Positions 8,076 to 16,451 of a DNA stretch of 64,000 nt are shown piece after piece. The position numbers and the translations under genes are program-made. The DNA comes from Streptomyces sp. NBC_00335. GTDB taxonomy: Bacteria > Actinomycetota > Actinomycetes > Streptomycetales > Streptomycetaceae. The notes beneath the pieces were generated by a model. The model saw only the letters and a list, made by a program, of their open reading frames with translations. It had not been told where the DNA came from and did no database searches. Numbering within the stretch: position 1 is the stretch's first letter; each line of letters starts with the position of its first letter. The DNA lies in assembly GCF_036127095.1 (NCBI RefSeq), contig NZ_CP108006.1, positions 8,113,501 through 8,177,500 of the forward strand, written 5' to 3'.

Positions 8076-8990
8076 TCAGCGGGCGTCGACGACGGGGTTG
8101 GCGAGGGTGCCGATGATCTCGACGGTGGCCTCGACGGTGTCGCCGGGCACGAGGAACTCGGGCGGGACCATGCCCGCCCCGACGCCGGACGGGGACCCGG
8201 TCGCGATGACGTCGCCGGGCTCCAGGGTCACGCCCGAGCTGATGTCGGCGATGAGCCGGGCGATGGGGAACAGCATGTGGCGGGTGTTGGACTTCTGCTT
8301 GGTGACCCCGTTCACCCGCAGTTCGAGGTCGAGGTTCATCGGGTCCGGGACCTCGTCGGCGGTGACCACGGCCGGGCCGAAGGGGGCGTAGGAATCCTGG
8401 CCCTTGGAGAAGAACCACTGGCCCGAGCGGCGCTGGTCGCGGGCGCTGATGTCGTTGACGATGCTGAAGCCGAAGATGTGGCCGTACGCCTCCTCCTCGG
8501 TCACCCGGAAGGCGGCCCGGCCGATGACCACGGCGAGCTCGCACTCCCAGTCGAGCTGCGTGGTGAGGTCGGCGTTGTGCAGGATCGGGGCCCCGGGGCC
8601 GGTGACGGCGGTGGCGGGCTTGCTGAACAGCACCGGACGCGGGGGCAGGTCCTTGTCGGTGTCCAGGCTGCGGCTGGACTCCTCCACGTGCTCCACGTAG
8701 TTCAGCCCGACCCCGATGATCTTGCCGGGGCGCAGCGGGGCGCGCAGGGTGACGTCCTCCAGCCGGTGTACGGCCCCGGCGGGCCGGTCCGCGGGGTCAC
8801 CGGCCAGCAGCCGGGCGGCCGCCTCCCGGGCGGGGGCGCCGGCCCGGACGAAGGAGAGCAGGTCGGCGGGCAGGTCGACGCCCGCGTGCCGGGCGAGGGC
8901 CGCGAGGTCGTACACCAGGCCGTCGACCTGGGCGCCCAGGCGGTCGGCGGTGCCGGTCATCGGCGCGGTCGTGTAGGTCAGCAGTCGCAT
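8076..8990 (-). CDS. FAH-family hydrolase (maleyl- or fumarylpyruvate hydrolase)
   Basis: 304-residue fumarylacetoacetate-hydrolase fold protein. The metal-site motif is in LDWECELAVVIG, followed by HIFGFSIVNDISARDQR and the substrate loop near QWFFSKGQDSYAPFGP; TGSPSGVG near the C-terminus is typical. It cleaves a C-C bond of a 2,4-dioxo acid, releasing pyruvate. In gentisate pathways this enzyme acts on fumarylpyruvate, or directly on maleylpyruvate; the neighbouring maleate isomerase favours the second. ATG 8990 has AGGAGCC upstream. The 125-bp gap before it, after the dioxygenase gene, is the longest inside the operon. Confidence 0.88.
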   Translation of the reverse strand: MRLLTYTTAPMTGTADRLGAQVDGLVYDLAALARHAGVDLPADLLSFVRAGAPAREAAARLLAGDPADRPAGAVHRLEDVTLRAPLRPGKIIGVGLNYVEHVEESSRSLDTDKDLPPRPVLFSKPATAVTGPGAPILHNADLTTQLDWECELAVVIGRAAFRVTEEEAYGHIFGFSIVNDISARDQRRSGQWFFSKGQDSYAPFGPAVVTADEVPDPMNLDLELRVNGVTKQKSNTRHMLFPIARLIADISSGVTLEPGDVIATGSPSGVGAGMVPPEFLVPGDTVEATVEIIGTLANPVVDAR

Positions 8991-9115
8991 CGGTGGCTCC
9001 TGGAGGAGAGGCGAAGGGCGGAAGGGAGGGGAAGAGGGCGGAACGGAGGCGGCGCGGGGTGCGCCGCCGCACCGGGACCGGTGTCAGGGCCGGCGGTCCG
9101 GTGCGGCGACGCGGC

Positions 9116-10228
9116 TCAGGAGGCGGGCTGGTGCCCGCCGTTGTCCGGGTACGCCTCTTCACGGTGGAAGCCGAGGGACCGCATGACGGGGAAGTCGTTG
9201 AAGGAGAACAGGCAGGCGTCCTCGGACGGGTCGAGGTTGTGGTGCTCGTGCCAGGCCCAGGACGGGACGCAGAACACGTCGCCCTGCTTCCACTCGAAGC
9301 GCTGCCCGGCGATCACCGATACACCGCGCCCCTTCGCCGCCGTGTAGATCACCGACCCGGTGTGGCGGTGGGCCAGGGTGGCCTGGCCCGGGCGCAGCAG
9401 CTGCATGTGGGCGCTCATGGTGGGCATCACCGAGCCGCCGGTCACCGGGTTGGTGTACTCCGCGATGACCCCGTCGTACGGGGAACCCCCGGTGGCCGAG
9501 GCCAGGCCGCGCAGGGCCTCGTAGGTCTGCTCCCAGGGGTAGGCCAGCAGCGGGGAGTAGGGGCGGGTCCACTTTTCGCAGCCGTACGGGAGCAGGTTCG
9601 CGGCGTAGGTCAGGACCGAGGAGTTCACCACCTTCCCGGGCTGCTGGTACAGCTCGGGGTGGACCTCGTAGAACCCGGCGTCCAAGGCGTTGACCAGCGG
9701 GATGTCCAGGCCGTCCTGCCAGATCACCGGGGCGTCGGAGGAGTCGTTGCCGTGCTCGTGCCAGGTGCCGTTCGGGGTGATGGCGAAGTCGCGCGGGCCG
9801 ACCTTCAGCTTCTGGCCGTCCACGATCGTCCACGCCCCGGTGCCCTCGTGCACGAAGCGCAGCGCCGCCGCCTGGTGCCGGTGGGCGGTCATCGCCTCAC
9901 CGGGACCCATGATCTGCAGCCCGGTGTAGAGGAGGCCGGCGGCCGCACTGACGTCCCTGCGGCCGGGGTTGACCAGCATCACCACGCGGCGGCCCGCGTC
10001 GTCGGCCCGGACCAGGCCCAGCGCCTTGTGGACCAGGGGGCGCAGTTCCTCGTAACGCCACAGCGCCGGAACGGACTTGGGCTGCGGATACCAGGGCTCG
10101 ATGTCGTTGGCCACCGTCCACAGCGCACCCGCCTCCAGGGCTTCGAGCTCGCCGTAGTAGGCGGTGAGTTCGGGGGTGTCGGAGACCCGGGCGCGGCCGA
10201 GCGCGGTGTCGTCCTGGTCGGTGGTCAT
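9116..10228 (-). CDS. Gentisate 1,2-dioxygenase
   Basis: 370-residue bicupin dioxygenase that opens gentisate to maleylpyruvate using Fe(II) and oxygen. Both cupin cores are visible: GEAMTAHRHQAAALRFVHEG with ITPNGTWHEHGN in the first, and GQATLAHRHTGSVIYTAAKG with VPSWAWHEHHN in the second. ATG 10228 is fixed by the ATGA overlap with the nitrilase stop, which implies translational coupling; the longer open frame upstream is discarded. This gene identifies gentisate as the central intermediate of the operon. Confidence 0.95.
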   Translation of the reverse strand: MTTDQDDTALGRARVSDTPELTAYYGELEALEAGALWTVANDIEPWYPQPKSVPALWRYEELRPLVHKALGLVRADDAGRRVVMLVNPGRRDVSAAAGLLYTGLQIMGPGEAMTAHRHQAAALRFVHEGTGAWTIVDGQKLKVGPRDFAITPNGTWHEHGNDSSDAPVIWQDGLDIPLVNALDAGFYEVHPELYQQPGKVVNSSVLTYAANLLPYGCEKWTRPYSPLLAYPWEQTYEALRGLASATGGSPYDGVIAEYTNPVTGGSVMPTMSAHMQLLRPGQATLAHRHTGSVIYTAAKGRGVSVIAGQRFEWKQGDVFCVPSWAWHEHHNLDPSEDACLFSFNDFPVMRSLGFHREEAYPDNGGHQPAS

Positions 10229-11247
10229 GCGTCCTCCTCGGGGGTGGCGGTGGTCGGCAGGGCCGTGTGCGGGACGGTGAAACTGACCGGCCGGCGCGGC
10301 CGGTTGTCCACTTCGAGGCGGAAGACGTCGAAGCGGTTGTAGTGCCCGGTGATGTCGTGCATCTGCTTGGGCTGGATGCACCGGTTCAGGTCGATCTCGG
10401 CGTAGACGATGCCCTCGACGTCGACGAGCGGCTCCGTGACCGGGCGGCCGTCGGGGCCGAAGATGCCCGACAGGGCGCTGCGCGGCCGGGCGAACAGGGC
10501 CCGTACCTCCTCGTCCTCACCGGCGACCGCGTCGACGATCTCGGGCGAGACGGTGGAACAGGCCACGACGGAGAAGACCTTGCCCTCGAAGCTGTGGGCC
10601 GCGGTCCGCACGGCGATGGCCTCGGCCATGTCGTAGTCGGTGGGTGCCACGGGCAGGGCGATGTAGCAGGCAGCGTGCACCAGTTCGCCCTGGGCCAGGA
10701 GGGTGAAACGGGCCAGGGTGTTGGTGTTCTCCCCGCAGGCCAGGGCGCCGACCGGGCCGACGGGGGTCTGGTGGACGCGCAGGGAACTGCCGTCGCCGCC
10801 GGTCCAGGTGAGCTTCTCGGCCCAGGTGGGCACCAGCTTGCGGTGCACGCCGAGCAGTTCGCCGTCGGGGCCGATGGTCAGCAGCGTGTTGTAGAGCACG
10901 CCCAGGCTGTGCGGGGCGCGTTCGTTGACGCCGATGACCAGCACGACCCCGTACTGGCGGGCCGCCGCGCGCAGGGTGTCCACGTGCGGGCCGGGGATGT
11001 CGATGGACGCGCGCTGCAGGCGCTCGAACCAGGGCGAACCCTGGACCGGGTTCATCGTCCAGTTCCAGTACGGGTAGCCGGGGACGAACGCCTCGGGGAA
11101 GACGACGAGTTCGGCGCCCTTCCCGGCGGCCTCCGCGATCAGGGCGACGGCCTTGTCGACGGTGGCGGCGGGATCGAGGTAGACGGGAGCGGCCTGGACG
11201 GCGGCCGCGGTGAAACGGGGCAGGTCGTTCGGGGGACGGGTCTCCAT
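10225..11247 (-). CDS. Nitrilase / carbon-nitrogen hydrolase
   Basis: 340-residue nitrilase-superfamily enzyme. The catalytic triad is intact: Glu52 (VVFPEAFVPGYP), Lys137 (HRKLVPTWAEK) and Cys171 (ACGENTNTLAR); the AFVPGYPYWNW segment resembles true nitrilases rather than amidases. ATG 11247 was chosen at the family N-terminus; only a weak GAGA site precedes it, and the gene starts 20 bp after the hydroxylase stop. Embedded in a salicylate/gentisate operon, it may supply the ring acid from an aromatic nitrile (for example 2-hydroxybenzonitrile to salicylate); that substrate is inference. It is unusual among described salicylate operons. Confidence 0.88.
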   Translation of the reverse strand: METRPPNDLPRFTAAAVQAAPVYLDPAATVDKAVALIAEAAGKGAELVVFPEAFVPGYPYWNWTMNPVQGSPWFERLQRASIDIPGPHVDTLRAAARQYGVVLVIGVNERAPHSLGVLYNTLLTIGPDGELLGVHRKLVPTWAEKLTWTGGDGSSLRVHQTPVGPVGALACGENTNTLARFTLLAQGELVHAACYIALPVAPTDYDMAEAIAVRTAAHSFEGKVFSVVACSTVSPEIVDAVAGEDEEVRALFARPRSALSGIFGPDGRPVTEPLVDVEGIVYAEIDLNRCIQPKQMHDITGHYNRFDVFRLEVDNRPRRPVSFTVPHTALPTTATPEEDA

Positions 11248-11267
11248 GGGAATCTCGGCCGTTCCGT

Positions 11268-13559
11268 TCAGAGGGCCGGCGCGGCGACGCGCGGCAGCCA
11301 TCGCTGGTGCACCGGTGCGGCGGGCCGCCGCAGCAGTTCGAGGCGGGGCGGCACCCGGTCGGTGCGCGCCGCCGGCGGCCGCGCGCTGCCGGCCCGCCAG
11401 GACCGGGCCCACGGCGCGGCCGGCCCGCGGTACCCCTGCGCCACGGCCGCGTGCAGGGTCCACAGCGGGTCGTGGAGCTGGGCGCGGCCCACCGCGCACA
11501 GGTCGGCGCGGCCCGCCAGGATCACCGAGTTCACGTCGTCGTAGGTGGAGATCGCGCCGACGGCGATGGTCGCCACCCCGGTGGTGTTGCGGATCAGGTC
11601 GGCGTACGGGGTCTGGTAGCTGCGGCCGAAGGCCGGCCGCTCGTGGGAGACGACCTCGCCGGTCGAGACGTCGATCCCGTCGGCGCCCGCCGCGGCCAGG
11701 GCGCGCGCGATGTGCACGGCGTCGGCCTCGTCGAGGCCGCCCGCGGCCCAGTCGGCGGCCGAGACGCGGACCAGCAGGGCCTTCCCGGCCGGCCACACCG
11801 TCCGTACGGCGCGCAGCACTTCGAGCGGGAAGCGCAGCCGGTTCGCGACCGGCCCGCCGTACTCGTCGGTGCGCAGGTTGGTCAGCGGGGAGAGGAACCC
11901 GGACATCAAATGGCCGTGCCCGTAATGGAGTTCCAGCACGTCGAAGCCGGCCCGGTCGGCGCGCTCGGCCGCGCGCACGAAGTCCCGTACGACCAGGTCC
12001 ATATCGGTGCGGCTCGCCTCGCGGGGCAGTTGGCCGCCCTCCTCCCAGGGCAGCGGGGACGCGGCCAGGGGCCGGCCCCCGGTGGCCCGGCGGCCGGCGT
12101 GGGTGAGCTGGATGCCGAGGCAGGTGTCGGACTGGCCGTGCGCGAAGGCGGTGATCCGGCCCCAGGCGGCCTCCTGCTCGTCGGTCCACAGCCCCGGGCA
12201 GCCCGCGTCGGTGCGGCCGTCGGCGCTGACCGCCGTCATTCCGGCGATGACCAGGGCCGCGCCGCCGAGGGACTGGGTGCCCAGGTGGACGAGGTCGAAG
12301 TCGCCGGGAACTCCGTCGACGGCCGTCGACAGGGCCATGGGCGGTACGACGATCCGGTTGCGCAGGCGCAGGCCGCCGAGCCGGAAGGGCCGGAACATGG
12401 GCGGGACCGGCGCCGAGGCGTTGACGGCGGTGGTGAACTCCTCGTCGCGCACCCGCAGGTTGTCGTAGGTGACCCGGCGGCTGCGGGTCAGCAGGTTGAA
12501 GGCGAACTGGTGCGGGTCCTGACCGGTGTACCGGTCGATGTTCTCGAACCACTCCAGGCTGGCCTGCGCCGCCCGCTGCGTGGACTCCACGACGGGCCTG
12601 CGCTCGTCCTCGTAGGCGGCCAGCGCGCTCTCCACGTCGGGGTGCTCGTGCAGGCAGGCGGCCAGCGCGAGGGCGTCCTCCATGGCGAGCTTGGTGCCCG
12701 AGCCGATGGAGAAGTGGGCGGTGTGCGCCGCGTCCCCGAGCAGCACGGTGTTGCCGTGGCGCCAGGTGCGGTTGCGCACGGTGGTGAAGCGCAGCCACTT
12801 GGAGTTGTTGGGAATGAGCCGGTGGCCGTCCAGGTGCTCGGCGAGGACCTCCTCGCAGCGGCGGATCCCCTCCTCGTCACTGGCGCCGGGCGCGAGGTCC
12901 GGGCCGGCGGAACCGGCGAAGCCGCCGCGCTGCCACGTCTCCTCGTCCATCTCCACGATGAAGGTGGAACGGGCGTCGTCGTACGGGTACGCGTGCACCT
13001 GGAGCGTGCCGAAGTCGCGCTCCTCGACGATGAAGGTGAAGGCCTCGAAGACCTTGTCCGTGCCGAGCCACATGTAGCGGCCCGCGCGCTCGTCGAGATC
13101 CGTGCCGAAGGTGTCGGCGTAGGCGGCCCGGGTGGCCGAGCGCACGCCGTCGCAGGCGACCACCAGGTCGTATTCCGAGGCCAGTTGCTCCGGCGGAGGG
13201 GACTGCGTGCGGTAGCGGACGTCGATGTCCAGGGCGGCGCAGCGCTCCTGGAGGATCTGCAGGAGCCTCCGGCGGCCCAGGGCGGCGAAACCGTGCCCGC
13301 CGGAGGTGAGGGTCCGGCCGCGGTGGCGGACGTCGATGTCGCTCCAGCGGGCGAACTCCGCCGACATCGCGGCGTGCACGAAGGGATCGGCCTGCGCGAT
13401 GCCGTCGAGGGTCTCGTCGGAGAAGACCACCCCGAAGCCGAAGGTGTCGTCGGGAGCGTTGCGCTCCCAGACGGTCACCTCCCAGTGCGGGGAGATCTGC
13501 TTGGCCAGGGCGGCGAAGTACAGGCCGCCCGGCCCGCCTCCGATGACTGCTATGCGCAC
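11268..13559 (-). CDS. Salicylyl-CoA 5-hydroxylase fused to an old-yellow-enzyme domain
   Basis: 763-residue two-domain flavoprotein. The N-terminal half (about 1-385) is a group A FAD monooxygenase: RIAVIGGGPGGLYFA at the start, DLVVACDGVRSATR, and VLLGDAAHTAHFSIGSGTKLAMEDA. The second half (about 395-740) is an old-yellow-enzyme FMN domain (RPFRLGGLRLRNRIVVPPM; ELHYGHGHLMSGFLSPLTNLRTDEYGG). This architecture is shared by salicylyl-CoA 5-hydroxylase (SdgC type) and 2-aminobenzoyl-CoA monooxygenase/reductase; gentisate dioxygenase next door favours the former. GTG 13559, preceded by GGAGG, overlaps the upstream stop by 10 bases, so translation is coupled. Product expected: gentisyl-CoA. Confidence 0.88.
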   Translation of the reverse strand: MRIAVIGGGPGGLYFAALAKQISPHWEVTVWERNAPDDTFGFGVVFSDETLDGIAQADPFVHAAMSAEFARWSDIDVRHRGRTLTSGGHGFAALGRRRLLQILQERCAALDIDVRYRTQSPPPEQLASEYDLVVACDGVRSATRAAYADTFGTDLDERAGRYMWLGTDKVFEAFTFIVEERDFGTLQVHAYPYDDARSTFIVEMDEETWQRGGFAGSAGPDLAPGASDEEGIRRCEEVLAEHLDGHRLIPNNSKWLRFTTVRNRTWRHGNTVLLGDAAHTAHFSIGSGTKLAMEDALALAACLHEHPDVESALAAYEDERRPVVESTQRAAQASLEWFENIDRYTGQDPHQFAFNLLTRSRRVTYDNLRVRDEEFTTAVNASAPVPPMFRPFRLGGLRLRNRIVVPPMALSTAVDGVPGDFDLVHLGTQSLGGAALVIAGMTAVSADGRTDAGCPGLWTDEQEAAWGRITAFAHGQSDTCLGIQLTHAGRRATGGRPLAASPLPWEEGGQLPREASRTDMDLVVRDFVRAAERADRAGFDVLELHYGHGHLMSGFLSPLTNLRTDEYGGPVANRLRFPLEVLRAVRTVWPAGKALLVRVSAADWAAGGLDEADAVHIARALAAAGADGIDVSTGEVVSHERPAFGRSYQTPYADLIRNTTGVATIAVGAISTYDDVNSVILAGRADLCAVGRAQLHDPLWTLHAAVAQGYRGPAAPWARSWRAGSARPPAARTDRVPPRLELLRRPAAPVHQRWLPRVAAPAL

Positions 13560-15766
13560 GGGGCGCCTCCTCGGTTGTTCTCGATCAGTTCGGGGGCCTG
13601 CCGGCCCGCCTTCGTGAGGACCTCGCGGACCTCGGCGGGCCACGGGGTGGTCCCGGTCGCGCGGGCGGCGGAATGGGCGATGACCATCCGGCCGCTGGCG
13701 GCCACCGCACCGTCCGGGCCCTCGGGGCCCTCCGGGCCCGGCTCGCCGCGGACGGTGAAGGCGTAGTGGAGGGAGCTCGTGCCGACCTTGGTGACCCGCA
13801 GTTCGGTCCGTACGGCCTCGCCGAACCAGAGCCGGGCCCGGTAGTCGGCCTCGAAGTGGACCCGGGGCGTGCTGCCGAAGAGGTGCGACAGGCCCAGGCG
13901 GCGCAGCAGCACGGCCTCGGCCGCCTCGACCCAGCGGATCACGGTGGAGTGGTGGTAGTGGCCCGCCGCGTCGGTGTCGGTCCACTCGACCCGCCGCTCG
14001 ACGACCACGCTCGGCAGGTCCGGCACCTGCGCCTCGGGACACCCGGCGGCGCAGCCGCCGTCGTCCGCCGCCGGGGCGCTGGGGGCGGCTTCGGCCGGTT
14101 CCCCTCCCCGGGTGCGGAGTTCGGCGCGCCGGAGCTTGCCGGTCTCCGTACGGGGGAGCTCGGCGACGAACTCCACCGCGCGCGGGTACTTGAAGGGGGC
14201 GATGGCCGCCTTGACGTGCTCCTGGAGCGTGCGCACGGTCTCCGGGGCGGCCGGGACGCCCGCGCGCAGCACCACGTACGCCTTGACGAGCATCCCGCGC
14301 CGCTCGTCGGGGACCCCGACGACGCCGCAGTCCGCCACGTACGGATGGTCGGCCAGCGCCTTCTCGACCTCGGGCCCCGCGATGTTGTAGCCCGAGGAGA
14401 CGATCATGTCGTCGCTGCGGGCCACGTACCAGAAGTAGCCCTCGGCGTCGCGGACGTAGGTGTCGCCCGTGATGTTCCAGCCGCCCCGGACGTACGTGGT
14501 CTGGCGCGGGTCGTCCAGGTAGCGGCAGCCGGTGGGCCCGGTGACGGCGAGCAGGCCGGGCTGCCCGTCGGGGACGGGCACCCCGTCCGCGTCCACCACT
14601 GCGGCCCGGTAGCCAGGGACGGGCCGGCCCGTGGAGCCGGGACGGATGTCCCCGTCGGCCGCGGAGATGAACACGTGCAGCATCTCGGTGGCGCCGATGC
14701 CGTCGATGATGCGCAGCCCGGTGGCGGCGTGGAACTCCTCCCACACGGCGGCGGGCAGGGGCTCGCCCGCCGAGACGCAGCGGCGCAGCCCGGCCAGCCG
14801 GTCGGCGGCGCCCGCGGCCAGGATCGCGCGGTAGGCGGTGGGCGCCGTGAACAGGACGGTCACCCCGTGCGCGGCCACGAGCTCGGCCAGCTGCCCGGGC
14901 GTCGCCGTCTCCACGAGCAGGGTGGCGGCCCCGACGCGCAGCGGGAAGACCACCAGCCCGCCGAGCCCGAAGGTGAACGCGAGCGGCGGGGTGCCGGTGA
15001 ACACGTCGTCGGGCTGCGGCCGCAGGACGTGCCGGGAGAAGGTGTCGGCGTTGGCGAGCACGTCCCGGTGGAAGTGCAGGGTCGCCTTCGGGCGCCCGGT
15101 GGTGCCGGAGGTGAAGGCGATCAGGGCCACGTCGTCCGCGGCGGTGTCCACGGAGGCGAAGACCCCGGCCTTGGCCGCGCAGCGGACGGTGAGGTCGTCC
15201 TCGCCGGGGCCGCCGTACGCGACCACGCGCGGGGCGGTGGCCCGGCCGGGGCCGGCTTCGGCGTGGGCTTCGGGGGCGGCGTCAGCGGCTGCTTCGGCCG
15301 CGGCCTGGAGTTCCTCGATGTAGCGGTGGTCGCACAGGGCGACGGAGGGGCGGCTGATCTCGCACAGTGCGGCGAGCTCGGCGGCGCGCAGCAGCGGCAC
15401 CGTGGTGACGGCCACTCCGCCCGCCTTGAGCACGCCGAACCAGGCGGCGACGAGCCAGGGGTTGTTCGGGCCGCGCAGCAGCACGCGGTTCCCGGGGAGC
15501 AGGCCCAGGTCCTCGGTGAGCACCTGGGCGACCTGGTTGGCGCGCAGCAGCAGCTCGCCGTACGTCCAGCGCTCTTCGGTGGTCAGCAGACAGGGGCGGT
15601 CGGGTCCCCAGCGCTCGACGGCGTCGTCGAGGAGGCTGTGGGCGCAGTTGAGCCGGTCCGGGTAGTCCAACTCCTGGAGGTCGAAGTGGAGTTCGGGCCA
15701 GAGGTCGAACGGCGGGAGCCGGTCGCGGCAGAAGGTATCGGCGTGCGCCGAAGGGGAGAGCTCCAT
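13550..15766 (-). CDS. Aryl-CoA ligase fused to a 4HBT-type thioesterase
   Basis: 738-residue fusion. Residues about 1-545 are a benzoate-CoA-ligase-like adenylating enzyme: phosphate loop AFTSGTTGRPKATLHFHRD, GATE-like GIGATEML, ARSDDMIVSSGYNIAGPEVE, and PRTETGKLRR with the C-terminal catalytic Lys. After a short Pro/Ala/Cys-rich linker, residues about 585-720 form a hotdog thioesterase (VERRVEWTDTDAAGHYHHS, with the usual acidic catalytic position). Likely role: make salicylyl-CoA at the start of the path and hydrolyse gentisyl-CoA after hydroxylation. ATG 15766 is preferred over TTG 15781 because GAGG lies upstream. First gene of the operon. Confidence 0.88.
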   Translation of the reverse strand: MELSPSAHADTFCRDRLPPFDLWPELHFDLQELDYPDRLNCAHSLLDDAVERWGPDRPCLLTTEERWTYGELLLRANQVAQVLTEDLGLLPGNRVLLRGPNNPWLVAAWFGVLKAGGVAVTTVPLLRAAELAALCEISRPSVALCDHRYIEELQAAAEAAADAAPEAHAEAGPGRATAPRVVAYGGPGEDDLTVRCAAKAGVFASVDTAADDVALIAFTSGTTGRPKATLHFHRDVLANADTFSRHVLRPQPDDVFTGTPPLAFTFGLGGLVVFPLRVGAATLLVETATPGQLAELVAAHGVTVLFTAPTAYRAILAAGAADRLAGLRRCVSAGEPLPAAVWEEFHAATGLRIIDGIGATEMLHVFISAADGDIRPGSTGRPVPGYRAAVVDADGVPVPDGQPGLLAVTGPTGCRYLDDPRQTTYVRGGWNITGDTYVRDAEGYFWYVARSDDMIVSSGYNIAGPEVEKALADHPYVADCGVVGVPDERRGMLVKAYVVLRAGVPAAPETVRTLQEHVKAAIAPFKYPRAVEFVAELPRTETGKLRRAELRTRGGEPAEAAPSAPAADDGGCAAGCPEAQVPDLPSVVVERRVEWTDTDAAGHYHHSTVIRWVEAAEAVLLRRLGLSHLFGSTPRVHFEADYRARLWFGEAVRTELRVTKVGTSSLHYAFTVRGEPGPEGPEGPDGAVAASGRMVIAHSAARATGTTPWPAEVREVLTKAGRQAPELIENNRGGAPCA

Positions 15767-15808
15767 GGGGCGGCACCTCAATCAGGGAGCAGCGGGGGAG
15801 ATGGGGCA

Positions 15809-15838
15809 AGTATCTCGATAAATTGGCGGCCGTCAATT
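15809..15838 (-). promoter_or_regulatory. Promoter of the salicylyl-CoA operon with overlapping palindrome
   Basis: On the minus strand TTGACG (15831-15836) and GATACT (15809-15814) are spaced 16 bp, a fair vegetative promoter 43 bp before the ATG. The -35 is part of AATTGGCGGCCGTCAATT (15821-15838), an 18-bp imperfect inverted repeat with AATTG arms, well placed for a repressor such as PaaX or a MarR-type protein. The surrounding 50 bp is notably AT-rich. Confidence 0.5.
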
Positions 15839-15959
15839 CCTCGCCATATTTTTGTGAGGCGATCGTCCCCCGAGTGGCTGCGGGTCACCCCCTCGGTGGA
15901 CCTGTCTCGGCCCTTTCCCCGAGCCCCCCGGTGCGCGCGGATCCGCACCGGCACTCGTG

Positions 15960-16451
15960 TCAGGCGGCCGGCACGCGCACCCGTACGGATTTGCCGAACT
16001 CATCGGCCTGGACGCTGAGTTGACCGCCCGCCTCGGTGGCCATCAGGTGCACGATCAGCAGGCCGCGACCGTCCTCGGCGTCCGGGTCGACCTCGCCCCG
16101 CGGGTGCGGCAGTCGCGGCAGGGACGAGGCTCCGTCGGCGACCTCCAGCTGGAGCCATCCCCCTCGCAGGGAGATCCCGACGCGCAGGCGGCCCGCGTCG
16201 GCGGCGTGCAGGACGACGTTCCCGACCAGCTCGCTCACGGCCAGCAGCAGGACGTCCGCGATCTCCGCGGAGATCTCCCAGCCGTCGAGCACCGAGCGCA
16301 CGCGGGAGCGGATCAGGGGGACGGTCGCCGCGGTGGGCTCCGCGGCCCAGTGGTCGAATCCGCGAGGCCGGGAGGCGGTCGCGCAGGCCAGGGCGGTCGC
16401 GGCGGCCTGGTCGGCGACCGGCTGGATGGTGGGGGGTGCGGAGGTGGGCAT
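15960..16451 (-). CDS. HATPase-domain anti-sigma / serine kinase-like protein
   Basis: 163-residue ATP-binding protein of the RsbW/SpoIIAB-like GHKL group, abundant in Streptomyces. The N box (LLLAVSELVGNVVLHA, about residues 68-83) and the G box (DAEDGRGLLIVHLMA, about 126-140) are intact. Such proteins bind or phosphorylate anti-sigma-factor antagonists, but the partner cannot be told from the sequence; no sigma or STAS gene is adjacent. It is transcribed divergently from the esterase at 16762 across a 310-bp gap. Confidence 0.85.
   Translation of the reverse strand: MPTSAPPTIQPVADQAAATALACATASRPRGFDHWAAEPTAATVPLIRSRVRSVLDGWEISAEIADVLLLAVSELVGNVVLHAADAGRLRVGISLRGGWLQLEVADGASSLPRLPHPRGEVDPDAEDGRGLLIVHLMATEAGGQLSVQADEFGKSVRVRVPAA

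Noticed and set aside
11268..14744. A 1,158-codon frame extending the hydroxylase upstream
   Set aside because: The extra 395 codons are another phase of the ligase gene; GTG 13559 with GGAGG and the GGGPGG motif right after it mark the true start.
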